Shown: positions 9,079-16,933, counted from the first letter of the stretch. The stretch: 64,000 bases of DNA from an uncultured Verrucomicrobiales bacterium (GCA_937951675.1 CALFBI010000006.1:1-64000), one strand, 5' to 3'. Program-made: numbers and translations. The notes: generated by a model from the letters alone, not told the origin.

Positions 9079-9819
9079 TTGAAACTGGCGAAACTACCTA
9101 ATGGAGATCCTGAAATCTTTTACACCTTACAGGGAGAAGGTCCCTTTACTGGGCGTCCAAGCGTTTTTATTCGTTCTTCACTCTGCAATCTACACTGCTC
9201 TTGGTGCGATACTCCGTTTACCTGGAACTGGGACGGCACTCCTTGGGAACATGAAAAAAATCAAAAGTTTAAAAAACAAGAGGCCCTCATTGATCTTCCT
9301 ATTACTGAAATCGCAGCCCTCATTTCTCGCTTCCCCTGTCGACATCTCGTTCTAACGGGCGGAGAACCTCTCCTGCATCAACCCGAGTGGGTCGAACTCT
9401 TGACCTCGTTAAATCATAAGATTAAACCTTACAGTGTCGAAATTGAAACAAACGGAACCGTCATCCCTTCTCCTGAATTTGATCTTCTCGTGAGTCACTA
9501 TAATGTCTCCCCCAAACTCGCGAACTCCGGAAATGAAGCCTCTTTACGGCTTAAAAAGAAAGCTCTTCAGTTTTTTGCCAACTCCGCCAAGGCTGTCTTT
9601 AAATTTGTTCTCACTAGTCCTGCCGATCTCGACGAAATCAAAGAGCTCTCCAAAACTTACGGTATCCCCCCTGAGCGCCTTTTCCTCATGCCGGAGGGGA
9701 CCACTCCTCAAAAAGTTTCGGACAACCAATCATGGGTCGTTGAGGCCTGCCTCCAACACGGATACCGCTTTAGCGACCGGCTCCATATTCACCTATGGGG
9801 AGAAAAAAGAGGTGTTTAA
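9079..9819 (+). CDS. queE: 7-carboxy-7-deazaguanine synthase
   Basis: A 246-residue radical SAM enzyme of the queuosine/7-deazapurine pathway that contracts 6-carboxytetrahydropterin to 7-carboxy-7-deazaguanine. The early YTLQGEGPFTGRPSVFIR is the family N-terminus, followed by the cluster motif CNLHCSWC (C-x3-C-x2-C), which holds the 4Fe-4S cluster. VLTGGEPLLH is the SAM-contacting GGE block and VEIETNGT a further strand motif. The start is a TTG at 9079; no in-frame ATG lies before the conserved region. The other queuosine genes (queC, queD, queF) are not in the window. I see no preQ1 riboswitch in the 82 bases upstream. Confidence 0.9.
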   Translation: MKLAKLPNGDPEIFYTLQGEGPFTGRPSVFIRSSLCNLHCSWCDTPFTWNWDGTPWEHEKNQKFKKQEALIDLPITEIAALISRFPCRHLVLTGGEPLLHQPEWVELLTSLNHKIKPYSVEIETNGTVIPSPEFDLLVSHYNVSPKLANSGNEASLRLKKKALQFFANSAKAVFKFVLTSPADLDEIKELSKTYGIPPERLFLMPEGTTPQKVSDNQSWVVEACLQHGYRFSDRLHIHLWGEKRGV

Positions 9820-9848
9820 GCGCAACTTTGAATCAATAAGTCCGTTTA

Positions 9849-10193
9849 ATGAGTAAGATGAAATCACCTGAGCCTTCTGAAAATCTTGCCTGGAAGCTTT
9901 TAGACCATGCCACGCATCAGAAACCTTCCGCTTCTTTCCCGCAGAATGTTTTACGTGCTGCTCGGGTTACACCGCCTGAGAAAAGACCGATTCACCTTTT
10001 TACTATTCTCGCGCCTAGCCTCGCGGCAATAGTCCTTTTCGCAGGTATTTTATTTTCACCTCTTCTTAGCCCCACTTTATCAGAAGGTGAGCTCTCCCTT
10101 TCTTCTTGGGATGATGAAATCTCTCTCTACCTTGCAAATGAGCATATGGAGCAATTAAGTAACGAGGAGCTTGCTCTTGCGCTCCTTTACTAA
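9849..10193 (+). CDS. small single-pass membrane protein, unidentified
   Basis: A 114-residue protein that starts with ATG at 9849, 30 bases after queE. Residues 1-45 are polar and basic, residues about 46-70 form one membrane helix (LFTILAPSLAAIVLFAGILF), and the acidic C-terminal part (SSWDDEISLYLANEHMEQLSNEELALALL) would face outside. The layout resembles membrane anchors encoded beside ECF sigma factors, but no sigma factor gene is adjacent, so an anti-sigma role is only a possibility. It faces the convergent aat gene. Confidence 0.55.
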   Translation: MSKMKSPEPSENLAWKLLDHATHQKPSASFPQNVLRAARVTPPEKRPIHLFTILAPSLAAIVLFAGILFSPLLSPTLSEGELSLSSWDDEISLYLANEHMEQLSNEELALALLY

Positions 10194-10208
10194 AGCTACG
10201 CCTGTTTT

Positions 10209-10796
10209 TCAGTGCCCCCGGATCATCTCAACCTCTCTTAGAGCATGTTTGAGCGCTTTCAAATACTCATTCCGAGGCATTTCATAGCCCCCAAACTGTC
10301 GAAGGTGGTCCGTCATCCACTGCGTATCCAACAGTTCGAAATCAGACTCACGCATCCAGGAAACAAGACCGACTAATGCGGTTTTACTGGCCTCACTCTT
10401 TCTCGAAAACATTGATTCGCCAAAAAAGGCTTTTCCCATCGACACACCATAAAGACCTCCCTGTAACCCTTCCTCATCCCAGCACTCAAAACTATGCGCA
10501 TAACCCAGTTCATGCAGGTCGAGGTAACTTTTTAAAATAATCTCATCAATCCAGGTTTCACTACGTTCGGCACATCCCTTCATCACCTCTAAAAAGGCCG
10601 TATTCATTCGAAGCTCGAAAGGCTTTTTCTTCATCGATTTCCTCAGGCCTTTCGGAACGTGAAACGATTCATCAATTGGAATTACTCCTCGGAAAAGAGG
10701 TGAAAACCATTGGATTTCACCCTGATCAGACATTGGGAAAACTCCTTCAGCATAGGCGCCCAATAAGAGGTGTGGAGAAATACATGCCATAGTCAA
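10209..10796 (-). CDS. aat: leucyl/phenylalanyl-tRNA--protein transferase
   Basis: A 195-residue cytoplasmic enzyme that adds Leu or Phe from aminoacyl-tRNA to proteins with N-terminal Lys or Arg, marking them for the ClpS/ClpAP N-end-rule route. Signature blocks are GVFPMSDQGEIQWFSP near the N-terminus, HSFECWDEEGLQGGLYGV, GKAFFGESMFS and LLDTQWMTDHL. The start MTMACISP is taken at 10796, and the length is slightly short of the usual 200-230 residues. It is divergently transcribed from the yceD-like gene with 70 bases between them, which must hold both promoters. Confidence 0.93.
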   Translation of the reverse strand: MTMACISPHLLLGAYAEGVFPMSDQGEIQWFSPLFRGVIPIDESFHVPKGLRKSMKKKPFELRMNTAFLEVMKGCAERSETWIDEIILKSYLDLHELGYAHSFECWDEEGLQGGLYGVSMGKAFFGESMFSRKSEASKTALVGLVSWMRESDFELLDTQWMTDHLRQFGGYEMPRNEYLKALKHALREVEMIRGH

Positions 10797-10866
10797 AAAA
10801 AGTTTGCCGAAAACTCTCTCGATTTGGAAATTGTTTTTTTAAGATTCTCAGCATAACTCTCAAGCC

Positions 10867-11361
10867 ATGGATCGTTTTTTAGTTAATCTCGACACTTTAC
10901 CTGAAGAAGGCCTCTCGGTAAATGAGACCCTGAGTTCTCGTATTTTAGAACTTCAGGAAACCAATATCAAAGCTTGCTCAGATATCTCCCTGAACTTTCA
11001 TGTTCAACGTTTTGATGATGATATCATTATACAAGGAAAAATCGAGGTTTTGATCGAATTCGAATGTGTTCGAACCCTTCACCCTTTCACGCAGACCATT
11101 TTTGTAGAAAGCTGTGATATCAGTCTCCCTGCGGGATCTAAAAGAGAACTTGATGCTTCTGAAGCGGTGCGAGAAGAAATTGTGATACTCTTTCCTGGCT
11201 ACCCGAAATGTGAAGATGGGGATGAAGAAATGAGCTGTTCGATCGATTCTCGTTATTTAGCAGTAGACAAACCCGCCGAAGATAGGGTAGACGTCTCTCC
11301 CCCGATTGAGGATAAGGATGATCGTTGGTCTGCTCTTGATGACATCACCTCTTCGGACTGA
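10867..11361 (+). CDS. YceD-family protein (DUF177)
   Basis: A 164-residue protein of the YceD/DUF177 family, typically encoded directly before rpmF; in E. coli YceD is linked to 23S rRNA accumulation. The middle holds the family pattern of a strand, IEFECVRTLHPFTQTI, a degenerate version of the LxCxRCL segment with one of the usual two cysteines kept. The C-terminal 60 residues are acidic (CEDGDEEMSCS, PPIEDKDDRWSALDD). It is followed after 21 bases by rpmF, the standard arrangement, so the two are co-transcribed. Confidence 0.75.
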   Translation: MDRFLVNLDTLPEEGLSVNETLSSRILELQETNIKACSDISLNFHVQRFDDDIIIQGKIEVLIEFECVRTLHPFTQTIFVESCDISLPAGSKRELDASEAVREEIVILFPGYPKCEDGDEEMSCSIDSRYLAVDKPAEDRVDVSPPIEDKDDRWSALDDITSSD

Positions 11362-11382
11362 ACTTTTTAACTGACATAAATC

Positions 11383-11565
11383 ATGGCTGCTCCAAAGCGT
11401 AGAACATCAAAAATGAAACAGAAAATGCGTCGTGGCGCGAACCGCTGGCACAAACCTCTGCTCAAATCATGCCCTGAGTGTGGAAGCCGCGTTCCTTCAC
11501 ACATTGCATGTCCATCATGCGGATCCTATCGTGACCGTCAGGTTATCGAAGTTGATCTCGTTTGA
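11383..11565 (+). CDS. rpmF: 50S ribosomal protein L32
   Basis: A 60-residue basic protein of the large ribosomal subunit. MAAPKRRTSKMKQKMRRG is the conserved N-terminus, and CPECGSR with CPSCGSYRDRQV forms a four-cysteine zinc ribbon, so this is the zinc-binding version. It follows the YceD-like gene. In many bacteria rpmF-plsX-fabH is one operon; here a strong terminator-like hairpin and a dyad separate rpmF from plsX. Confidence 0.95.
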   Translation: MAAPKRRTSKMKQKMRRGANRWHKPLLKSCPECGSRVPSHIACPSCGSYRDRQVIEVDLV

Positions 11566-11603
11566 GATTTTTTAAGCCTTCGCGCTTTAAATTTCATTAC
11601 CTC

Positions 11604-11635
11604 GGCAGCCTGCATTTGCACGGTTGCCTTTTTTT
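11604..11635 (+). terminator. intrinsic terminator after rpmF
   Basis: GGCAGCCTGC and GCACGGTTGCC pair around an ATTT loop, with one bulged C and one G-T pair, and are followed by seven T residues. This should stop the yceD-rpmF transcript before plsX. Confidence 0.75.
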
Positions 11636-11654
11636 GTTCATTCTCAATGAACAA
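11634..11654. promoter_or_regulatory. 21-bp palindrome upstream of plsX
   Basis: TTGTTCATT-CTC-AATGAACAA is a perfect 9-bp inverted repeat with a 3-base spacer, 33 bases before the plsX start. The placement suggests an operator controlling plsX-fabH. The half-sites share TGTTC/GAACA with LexA-type sites, but the spacing differs. The binding protein is unknown; as an RNA hairpin it would lack a following T tract on the plus strand. Confidence 0.45.
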
Positions 11655-11687
11655 AAATTTCTAAAAGAGATTTCGCACCAAACTTAG

Positions 11688-12719
11688 ATGAAAATAGCTC
11701 TCGATGCCATGGGTGGAGATTCCGCCCCCCAGATTAATATTCTCGGCGCCAAACAAGCCTTAGCCCGATTCCCGCACATTCAAAAACTTTATCTGGTTGG
11801 GCAAGAAAAAGTCTTACAGCAGCAATGTGACGAACATCGCCTTCTCGACCCACGAATCGAAATTGTTCCCGCAAGTCAGGTTGTGGAAATGTGTGAATCT
11901 CCGGTCAAAGCGATCAAATCCAAAAAAGACTCCTCTATTATTCGGGCCGTTGACCTCGTTAAGAAAGGAGAGGCTCAAGCCGTCGTTTCTGCAGGTAACA
12001 CCGGGGCGGCCGTTGCCGCGGCTACTATTAAATGGCGCCTTCTAAAAGGCGTCGAGAGAGCTGGGATCGCTACACCTCTCCCCAATGAGTATGGCCTCTG
12101 CAACATCCTCGATGCGGGAGCTAACCCTGAAGCCAAAGCAGCTCACCTCCTTGGCTATGCCCTGATGGGAACTGTTTACTCCCAAAAGGTTCATAAAATC
12201 AAACGCCCCAAAGTGGGCATTCTCTGTAACGGAGAAGAAGACGAAAAAGGCACTGAATTCACCCGTGAAGCATTTGCGCTGGTCTCTGAACTCGCCTCTC
12301 AATCCGACGATCACTTCGAATTCATTGGGAATATAGAAGGAAACGACCTCATGAGCTCACCCGTCGATGTCGTCCTCTGTGACGGCTTCGTTGGCAACGT
12401 CACCCTTAAAACTTGTGAAGGAGCGGCCAAAGCCATTAGTCGTTGGATTAAGCATGAAGTCAGCAAAAAACCTCTTTACCTACTCGGGGGACTTTTATCA
12501 AAAGGCGCCTTCAAAGCAGTCAAGGACCGCACCAACTATGAAATGTATGGCGGGAGCCCTCTACTCGGGGTGAACGGCATCATGATCATCGCGCACGGCT
12601 CTTCTTCTCCTCTCGCCATTGAAAATGCGATCCGAGTCTGCACCGAATCGATTGAGAATGAGATCAACCCTCTCATTGAAGAAAGAATGCTCTCTGCCTC
12701 GAAGATCATTTCTTCCTAA
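11688..12719 (+). CDS. plsX: phosphate acyltransferase
   Basis: A 343-residue peripheral-membrane enzyme that converts acyl-ACP to acyl-phosphate, the donor for PlsY in phospholipid synthesis. The N-terminus MKIALDAMGGDSAPQ is the family signature. AVVSAGNTGAAVA, GILCNGEEDEKG, FEFIGNIEGND, VVLCDGFVGNV and YGGSPLLGV follow in the expected order. It leads a group with fabH, and tatD follows. The palindrome just upstream may regulate it. Confidence 0.95.
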   Translation: MKIALDAMGGDSAPQINILGAKQALARFPHIQKLYLVGQEKVLQQQCDEHRLLDPRIEIVPASQVVEMCESPVKAIKSKKDSSIIRAVDLVKKGEAQAVVSAGNTGAAVAAATIKWRLLKGVERAGIATPLPNEYGLCNILDAGANPEAKAAHLLGYALMGTVYSQKVHKIKRPKVGILCNGEEDEKGTEFTREAFALVSELASQSDDHFEFIGNIEGNDLMSSPVDVVLCDGFVGNVTLKTCEGAAKAISRWIKHEVSKKPLYLLGGLLSKGAFKAVKDRTNYEMYGGSPLLGVNGIMIIAHGSSSPLAIENAIRVCTESIENEINPLIEERMLSASKIISS

Positions 12720-12763
12720 ATCAAGGGTTGCCCTCTGCTCAAGACTCATGCTCAATCGTGGCC

Positions 12764-13759
12764 ATGAATTTAGCAGATCAACCTGTTGCCATTCTAGGAA
12801 CCGGAAGCTACCTCCCAGCAAAAGCGCTCAGCAATGATGAGCTCTCGACCATCGTCGATACTTCTGATGAATGGATCACTTCTCGGACCGGCATTAAAAA
12901 CCGCCATATTGCAGCTGAAGGAGAGCACACTTCTCACCTTGCCACTCATGCCGCTAAGAAAGCTCTCGAGCAAGCTGGCATCACTGCTGATCAGCTAGGC
13001 CTCATTATTGTCGCTACCATTACCCCGGACACCCTGACTCCTGCGACCGCTTGTTATGTGCAAAATAATCTTGGTGCTCCACAAGCCGTAGCCTTCGATA
13101 TCTCAGCCGCATGCTCAGGATTCCTCTACAGCATGAAGATTGCGGAGAACATGATTCAGACGGGAGCCGTCGACTACGCTTTAATCATCGGCGCAGAAAA
13201 GCTCTCCTCTTTCATTAACTGGAAAGACCGCACCACCTGCGTCTTATTTGGCGATGGTGCCGGAGCCGCGGTGCTTGGTGCCTCCATCGAAGGCACGGGA
13301 AGAATCCTTGCTACAGACATCGGCACAGACGGGAAACAAACTCACCTTCTTAACATCCCAGGAGGAGGCTCCGCTCATCCGACTACTGAAGAAAACGTTA
13401 ACCAACACCTAGCCTCTCTCTCCATGCAAGGCAAAGAAGTTTTCAAACATGCCGTCACTCGCATGAAGAACTCTGCTAATACTGTCATCGCGCGAGCGGG
13501 ACTAGAGCCAAGCGACATCAAGCTTGTCATCCCTCACCAGGCTAATCTACGCATTATCGACGCGATCGCAGATCGACTTACCATCGATAACAAGAAAGTA
13601 TTCGTAAATCTCGATCGATATGGAAACACTTCGGCCGCAGCAGTCGCAATCGCTCTTGATGAAGCGCACCGCCAAGAAAAATTTGAACGTGGAGACAAAA
13701 TCGTTCTCGTCGTCTTTGGCGCAGGTATGACTTGGGCCTCCGCTGCAATCGAGTGGTAA
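12764..13759 (+). CDS. fabH: beta-ketoacyl-ACP synthase III
   Basis: A 331-residue thiolase-fold enzyme that condenses acetyl-CoA with malonyl-ACP to begin fatty-acid synthesis. The catalytic triad is visible: Cys in AFDISAACSGFLY, His in IPHQANLRI and Asn in YGNTSAA. TSDEWITSRTGIKNRH is the usual N-terminal block and VVFGAGMTWASA the C-terminal glycine-rich loop. The ATG at 12764 is chosen because it gives the normal N-terminus (MNLADQPVAILGTGSYLP); an in-frame TTG at 12728 would add 12 unmatched residues. It follows plsX by 44 bases. Confidence 0.94.
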   Translation: MNLADQPVAILGTGSYLPAKALSNDELSTIVDTSDEWITSRTGIKNRHIAAEGEHTSHLATHAAKKALEQAGITADQLGLIIVATITPDTLTPATACYVQNNLGAPQAVAFDISAACSGFLYSMKIAENMIQTGAVDYALIIGAEKLSSFINWKDRTTCVLFGDGAGAAVLGASIEGTGRILATDIGTDGKQTHLLNIPGGGSAHPTTEENVNQHLASLSMQGKEVFKHAVTRMKNSANTVIARAGLEPSDIKLVIPHQANLRIIDAIADRLTIDNKKVFVNLDRYGNTSAAAVAIALDEAHRQEKFERGDKIVLVVFGAGMTWASAAIEW

Positions 13760-13793
13760 TTCAGCCAAGCACACACTCCATTTCGAAAATCTT

Positions 13794-14600
13794 ATGATGA
13801 CCGATTCTCACTGTCATCTTGCCTCAGATCGCTTTGGTCCGGATGAACTTGAAGGCCTCATTCATCGAGCCCGACAACATCAAGTTACGAGAATGGTCTC
13901 TCTTTCGACCGGAACTCACGATTTGGACCGCACTCTCAGCCTCGCCGAGAACCACCCTGAAATTTACGCCGCTATCGGGGTGCACCCCTGTGATGTTTTA
14001 GAAACGCCAGACACCTTTCTCGAAAAGATCGAAACAGCGGCTCTTTCTCACTCTAAAGTCGTCGCAATTGGAGAAACAGGCTTAGACTACTACCATCCTG
14101 CCCCTAAAGGAACAGACGCTAAGACCTACCACGAAAGGCAACGAGTCTTTCTCGAAAAGCATTTCGAACTCGCTGCTTCATCAGGGAAAAACATCGTCAT
14201 TCACACAAGGGATCAAGAGGGAATGCAATCAGTTGAAGACGCATTACGTATTTACGAACGGTATGCTCAAAAAGTGCGCGCTGTATTTCACTGCTTCATT
14301 CACGATCTCGATACCGCTCAGAAAATCATTTCTCTCGGGGGTCTTGTTTCCTTTACTGGAATCACCACTTTCAAAAACCCAGGAAGCACCCTTGAGGTCG
14401 TGAAATCGCTTCCTCCTGGGAGCTTTATGATTGAAACAGACTCTCCTTACCTCGCTCCCTCTCCATACCGAGGAAAGCGGAATGAACCAGGTTACACTTC
14501 ATTCATTGCTCAGGTCATTGCTCAAACACGGGGAGAAGACCTCGACAGTTGCTTAGCCCAAATCGAAAGCACTACTGAGCACTTTTTTCAATTTTCTTAA
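13794..14600 (+). CDS. TatD-family metal-dependent hydrolase (DNase)
   Basis: A TIM-barrel metallohydrolase of 268 residues. Metal ligands appear in order: DSHCHL at the N-terminus, the Glu in AIGETGLDYY, the His in VIHTRDQ, a His in VFHCFIHD and the Asp in IETDSPYLAP. Family members act as 3'-5' exonucleases or deoxyribonucleases in quality control and repair; the physiological role of this paralogue is uncertain. Two adjacent ATG codons (13794 and 13797) are possible starts. It follows fabH by 34 bases and may share its transcript. Confidence 0.9.
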   Translation: MMTDSHCHLASDRFGPDELEGLIHRARQHQVTRMVSLSTGTHDLDRTLSLAENHPEIYAAIGVHPCDVLETPDTFLEKIETAALSHSKVVAIGETGLDYYHPAPKGTDAKTYHERQRVFLEKHFELAASSGKNIVIHTRDQEGMQSVEDALRIYERYAQKVRAVFHCFIHDLDTAQKIISLGGLVSFTGITTFKNPGSTLEVVKSLPPGSFMIETDSPYLAPSPYRGKRNEPGYTSFIAQVIAQTRGEDLDSCLAQIESTTEHFFQFS

Positions 14601-14645
14601 GTAATTTGAAATAAAATCACCCTTGAGAGTCGTTCTTCTTAAGAG

Positions 14646-14669
14646 AATGTGAATTATATATTTCACATT
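14646..14669. promoter_or_regulatory. 8-bp inverted repeat upstream of the LysM lipoprotein gene
   Basis: AATGTGAA-8-TTCACATT lies 27 bases before the LysM gene start. The core TGTGA and TCACA half-sites recall CRP/FNR-type operators, but the central spacing is 10 bases rather than 6. AT-rich sequence (TTATTAATTATTAAGAATAATAA) follows and probably contains the promoter -10 element. Confidence 0.4.
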
Positions 14670-14695
14670 TATTAATTATTAAGAATAATAAAGTC

Positions 14696-15106
14696 ATGAA
14701 GATCACCCTTCCTCTTATATCTATCACAAGTCTCCTTTTGCTCAACTCTTGCCAATACCCCCTCCTACAAAAAAACGGGACGGGACAAACTCAAGATCAA
14801 CAAGCAAACCCTTATGGAGTTCCTGGACAAGGAACAACCCTTCCTGAGCAAGGGTCTTATCAAGAAGTCAATCCTCCTTATCAATCTACTCCTGCCCCTC
14901 AAATTCCTAGTGTTCCTCAGGTAACCGCGCCTACCCCCGCTCCTGTAGCGAGTGGAAATAGTAGCTCTCATGTCATTCAAAAAGGAGATACTCTCTGGGG
15001 CCTTAGCCGCCAATATGGCGCTAGCGTTGATGCCATCCGCCAAGCTAATGCACTAGATGGAAACTTGATCCGAGTAGGTCAAACACTACAAATCCCAGCT
15101 CAATAA
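14696..15106 (+). CDS. LysM-domain lipoprotein
   Basis: A 136-residue exported lipoprotein. Residues 1-19 form a type II signal with the lipobox LLNSC, so Cys-19 would be lipidated. Residues 20-90 are a disordered linker rich in Pro, Gln and Thr. The last 45 residues form one LysM repeat (HVIQKGDTLWGLSRQYG to IRVGQTLQIP), which binds peptidoglycan. The protein therefore joins membrane to cell wall; no catalytic domain is present. The next gene, also exported, follows after 18 bases. An upstream palindrome suggests regulated expression. Confidence 0.85.
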   Translation: MKITLPLISITSLLLLNSCQYPLLQKNGTGQTQDQQANPYGVPGQGTTLPEQGSYQEVNPPYQSTPAPQIPSVPQVTAPTPAPVASGNSSSHVIQKGDTLWGLSRQYGASVDAIRQANALDGNLIRVGQTLQIPAQ

Positions 15107-15124
15107 CTTTTTGAATCTTTCTCA

Positions 15125-16054
15125 ATGAAGATTCATCATTTTGGAGCCGTTTTTTTCTTACTCTTAGGAACGGTTCCTTCTCTTCTGGGAGAAAATGATT
15201 TTTTGCAGGCTCTCTTCGACACAAGAGAGCCTGCTCTATTTAAGAAATTACTCTCTGAAGCCCCAGAAAAAGACATTTCAAAGCAAGCCCTTCTAGAAGC
15301 GCGCTTTCTTTACTATATTGATCACTCTCAGTTTGACCAAATCGCGACCCTTTCCAAAGAGCTAAAAGCGCAAAGGCCTCACTTTCAGCTCAAAAATTCT
15401 CAGATTTTCAGCACCCGCGAAGACTGGGAGTCTGTGGTCCAATACAGCTTGGCCCTCAAAGCTCTCGAAGATCAAGACAAGGAAACTTTCGAGCAACGAA
15501 TCAAGGAGGCTTTCTGGCTTAGTCCTAAACAAGCTAATATCTTTGGGCATCATATTGAAGAATACCGTATGACTCAGCATATGAATTTATTTGAGTTTCC
15601 TTACGAACACGAAATCACCCCCTTGGGCACTACGGCATCCATCTCAATCTCGAATCTCCTCCAAAAACAACCCGGCCATTTATTACTTTATTTGTGGTCC
15701 CCTTGGAACCATCTCTGTGTTCAAGAACACGAATGGTATCTCTCTCTACACAAAAGTTTCAAAGAACACCCTATTACGTCACTTGCTCTTATTATCGAAG
15801 AAAATGAAGAAGCTTCGGCTGATGCAATGAAGCAAATAAAAGGCCTTAAAGAACCTCATCATTGGTTCCAAAACTCTACTCAACCTAGTTTACAACAGCT
15901 TTTGAGAATCGATTCTTCACCCTCTTTTGTTTTAATTTCACCCACTGGAAAAGTCTTATTTAATAACTCTTCCTCACATCCTAACTTCATTCCTCTACTT
16001 AAAAAAGAGCTGAAAAACTGGAATCCCCCCCTACTAGATCACCCTGGGGAGTAA
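15125..16054 (+). CDS. exported protein with degenerate thioredoxin-like domain
   Basis: A 309-residue protein with a signal peptide (residues 1-22, hydrophobic core FGAVFFLLLGTVPSLLG). The first half is helical and repeat-like. The second half, from about residue 170, looks like a thioredoxin or TlpA fold: LLLYLWSPWNHLC in the place of the active-site loop, ITSLALIIEENEEASADAM as the second strand and helix, and SSPSFVLISPTGKVLFN with the cis-Pro-type segment. The usual WCxxC motif is absent and only one Cys remains in that loop, so thiol oxidoreductase activity is doubtful. It follows the LysM lipoprotein gene closely. The domain call is tentative. Confidence 0.6.
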   Translation: MKIHHFGAVFFLLLGTVPSLLGENDFLQALFDTREPALFKKLLSEAPEKDISKQALLEARFLYYIDHSQFDQIATLSKELKAQRPHFQLKNSQIFSTREDWESVVQYSLALKALEDQDKETFEQRIKEAFWLSPKQANIFGHHIEEYRMTQHMNLFEFPYEHEITPLGTTASISISNLLQKQPGHLLLYLWSPWNHLCVQEHEWYLSLHKSFKEHPITSLALIIEENEEASADAMKQIKGLKEPHHWFQNSTQPSLQQLLRIDSSPSFVLISPTGKVLFNNSSSHPNFIPLLKKELKNWNPPLLDHPGE

Positions 16055-16111
16055 ATAGCCTTAAATCACCGTTAGGTCTACGATTCATTCCCACCATTGA
16101 AAATCAGATAT

Positions 16112-16146
16112 TTAAGTTATTTTAACTTGACGAAACCTTAAGTTAA
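16112..16146. promoter_or_regulatory. three copies of a TTAAGTTA/TTAACTT palindromic element
   Basis: TTAAGTTA (16112-16119), its inverse TTAACTT (16122-16128) and TTAAGTTAA (16138-16146) lie 37-71 bases upstream of the BlaI/H1-like gene. The middle copy overlaps a possible -35 box TTGACG at 16127-16132. Repeated inverted half-sites over a promoter suggest an operator, perhaps for the winged-helix protein encoded next. Confidence 0.45.
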
Positions 16147-16182
16147 CGCCCTTACTAGTAGTGCTAACAAAAAATAAAATAC

Positions 16183-16905
16183 ATGTCTAAAACAAAAGCA
16201 CCTTCAAATCTTGAGCTCCAAGCGCTTCATGTCCTCTGGACAGAAGGACCGTCTACCGTGACTACCGTTCTTGAAAACCTTCCTGATGGAAAGTCACGCG
16301 CTTACACTACTGTTCTTTCTGTTCTTCAGAGCCTCCAGCGTAAAGGCCTCGTAAAAACTAAAAAAGCAGGTCGTGCTTATATTTATCGTGCATCACTCTC
16401 TGAGGCTTCTATTTTAAAACCTGAAGCTCAAGAATTCGTCACAAACCTCTTCGGCGGTAGCGTAGGCAAAGCAATCCTCCAGATTCTTAACTCTGGAAAT
16501 TTAACTGAAGATGAAAAAAGCGAAGTCGTCACGGCACTCAAAACGCACAAAACGAAAAAGCGTGCGGCTAAAAAAGTGAAGAACGAAGTCATCGTTTCAA
16601 AAACAGCAGCCAAAAAGAAAAAAGCGGCTCCTAAGAAAAAAGTAGCTAAAAAGGCTCCTGCGAAAGCGGCCCCAAAAAAGACAAAAGCAGCTCCTAAAAA
16701 AGCAGCTAAAAAAGCTCCTGCGAAAGCGGCTCCAAAAAAAGCAAAAGTAGCTAAGAAAAAAGCCGTTAAAAAAGCGGCTCCTAAGAAAGCTGTTAAGAAG
16801 GCAACGCCTAAAAAAGCGGCTCCAAAAAAGAAAGCAGCCAAAAAAGCAGTCGCTAAAAAAACTCCTAAGAAAAAAGCAGCTAAGAAAACGGCTCGCAAAA
16901 AATAA
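16183..16905 (+). CDS. BlaI/MecI-type winged helix fused to histone-H1-like tail
   Basis: A 240-residue basic protein in two parts. Residues 1-120 form a winged-helix domain of the BlaI/MecI/CopY repressor family: NLELQALHVLWTEGPSTV, SRAYTTVLSVLQSLQRKGLV (recognition helix) and GRAYIYRASLS (wing), with the dimerisation helix region around VTNLFGGSVGKAILQILN. Residues from about 122 on are almost entirely Lys, Ala and Pro in repeats of the KKAAPKK/AKKAPAKAA type, like the tails of bacterial H1-like and AlgP proteins. The winged helix should give sequence preference and the tail non-specific DNA binding. It is monocistronic: it has its own upstream repeats and a strong terminator. The repetitive antisense frame is a composition artefact. 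Confidence 0.85.
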   Translation: MSKTKAPSNLELQALHVLWTEGPSTVTTVLENLPDGKSRAYTTVLSVLQSLQRKGLVKTKKAGRAYIYRASLSEASILKPEAQEFVTNLFGGSVGKAILQILNSGNLTEDEKSEVVTALKTHKTKKRAAKKVKNEVIVSKTAAKKKKAAPKKKVAKKAPAKAAPKKTKAAPKKAAKKAPAKAAPKKAKVAKKKAVKKAAPKKAVKKATPKKAAPKKKAAKKAVAKKTPKKKAAKKTARKK

Positions 16906-16933
16906 ATTTCAGTAAAGAAATATTCATTTCCTT

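Noticed and set aside
11634-11654. LexA box
   Set aside because: The half-sites TGTTC/GAACA resemble the LexA motif described for Verrucomicrobiota, but that motif has a 4-base spacer and this one has 9, and plsX is not an SOS gene.
14646-14669. CRP site
   Set aside because: The TGTGA/TCACA half-sites are 10 bases apart, not 6.
16428-16898. Long antisense open frame opposite the H1-like tail, rich in Phe, Ala and Leu
   Set aside because: It is the complement of AAA/GCT-type repeats; its composition (FFLGAAF repeats) follows from the Lys/Ala tail and resembles no membrane protein.
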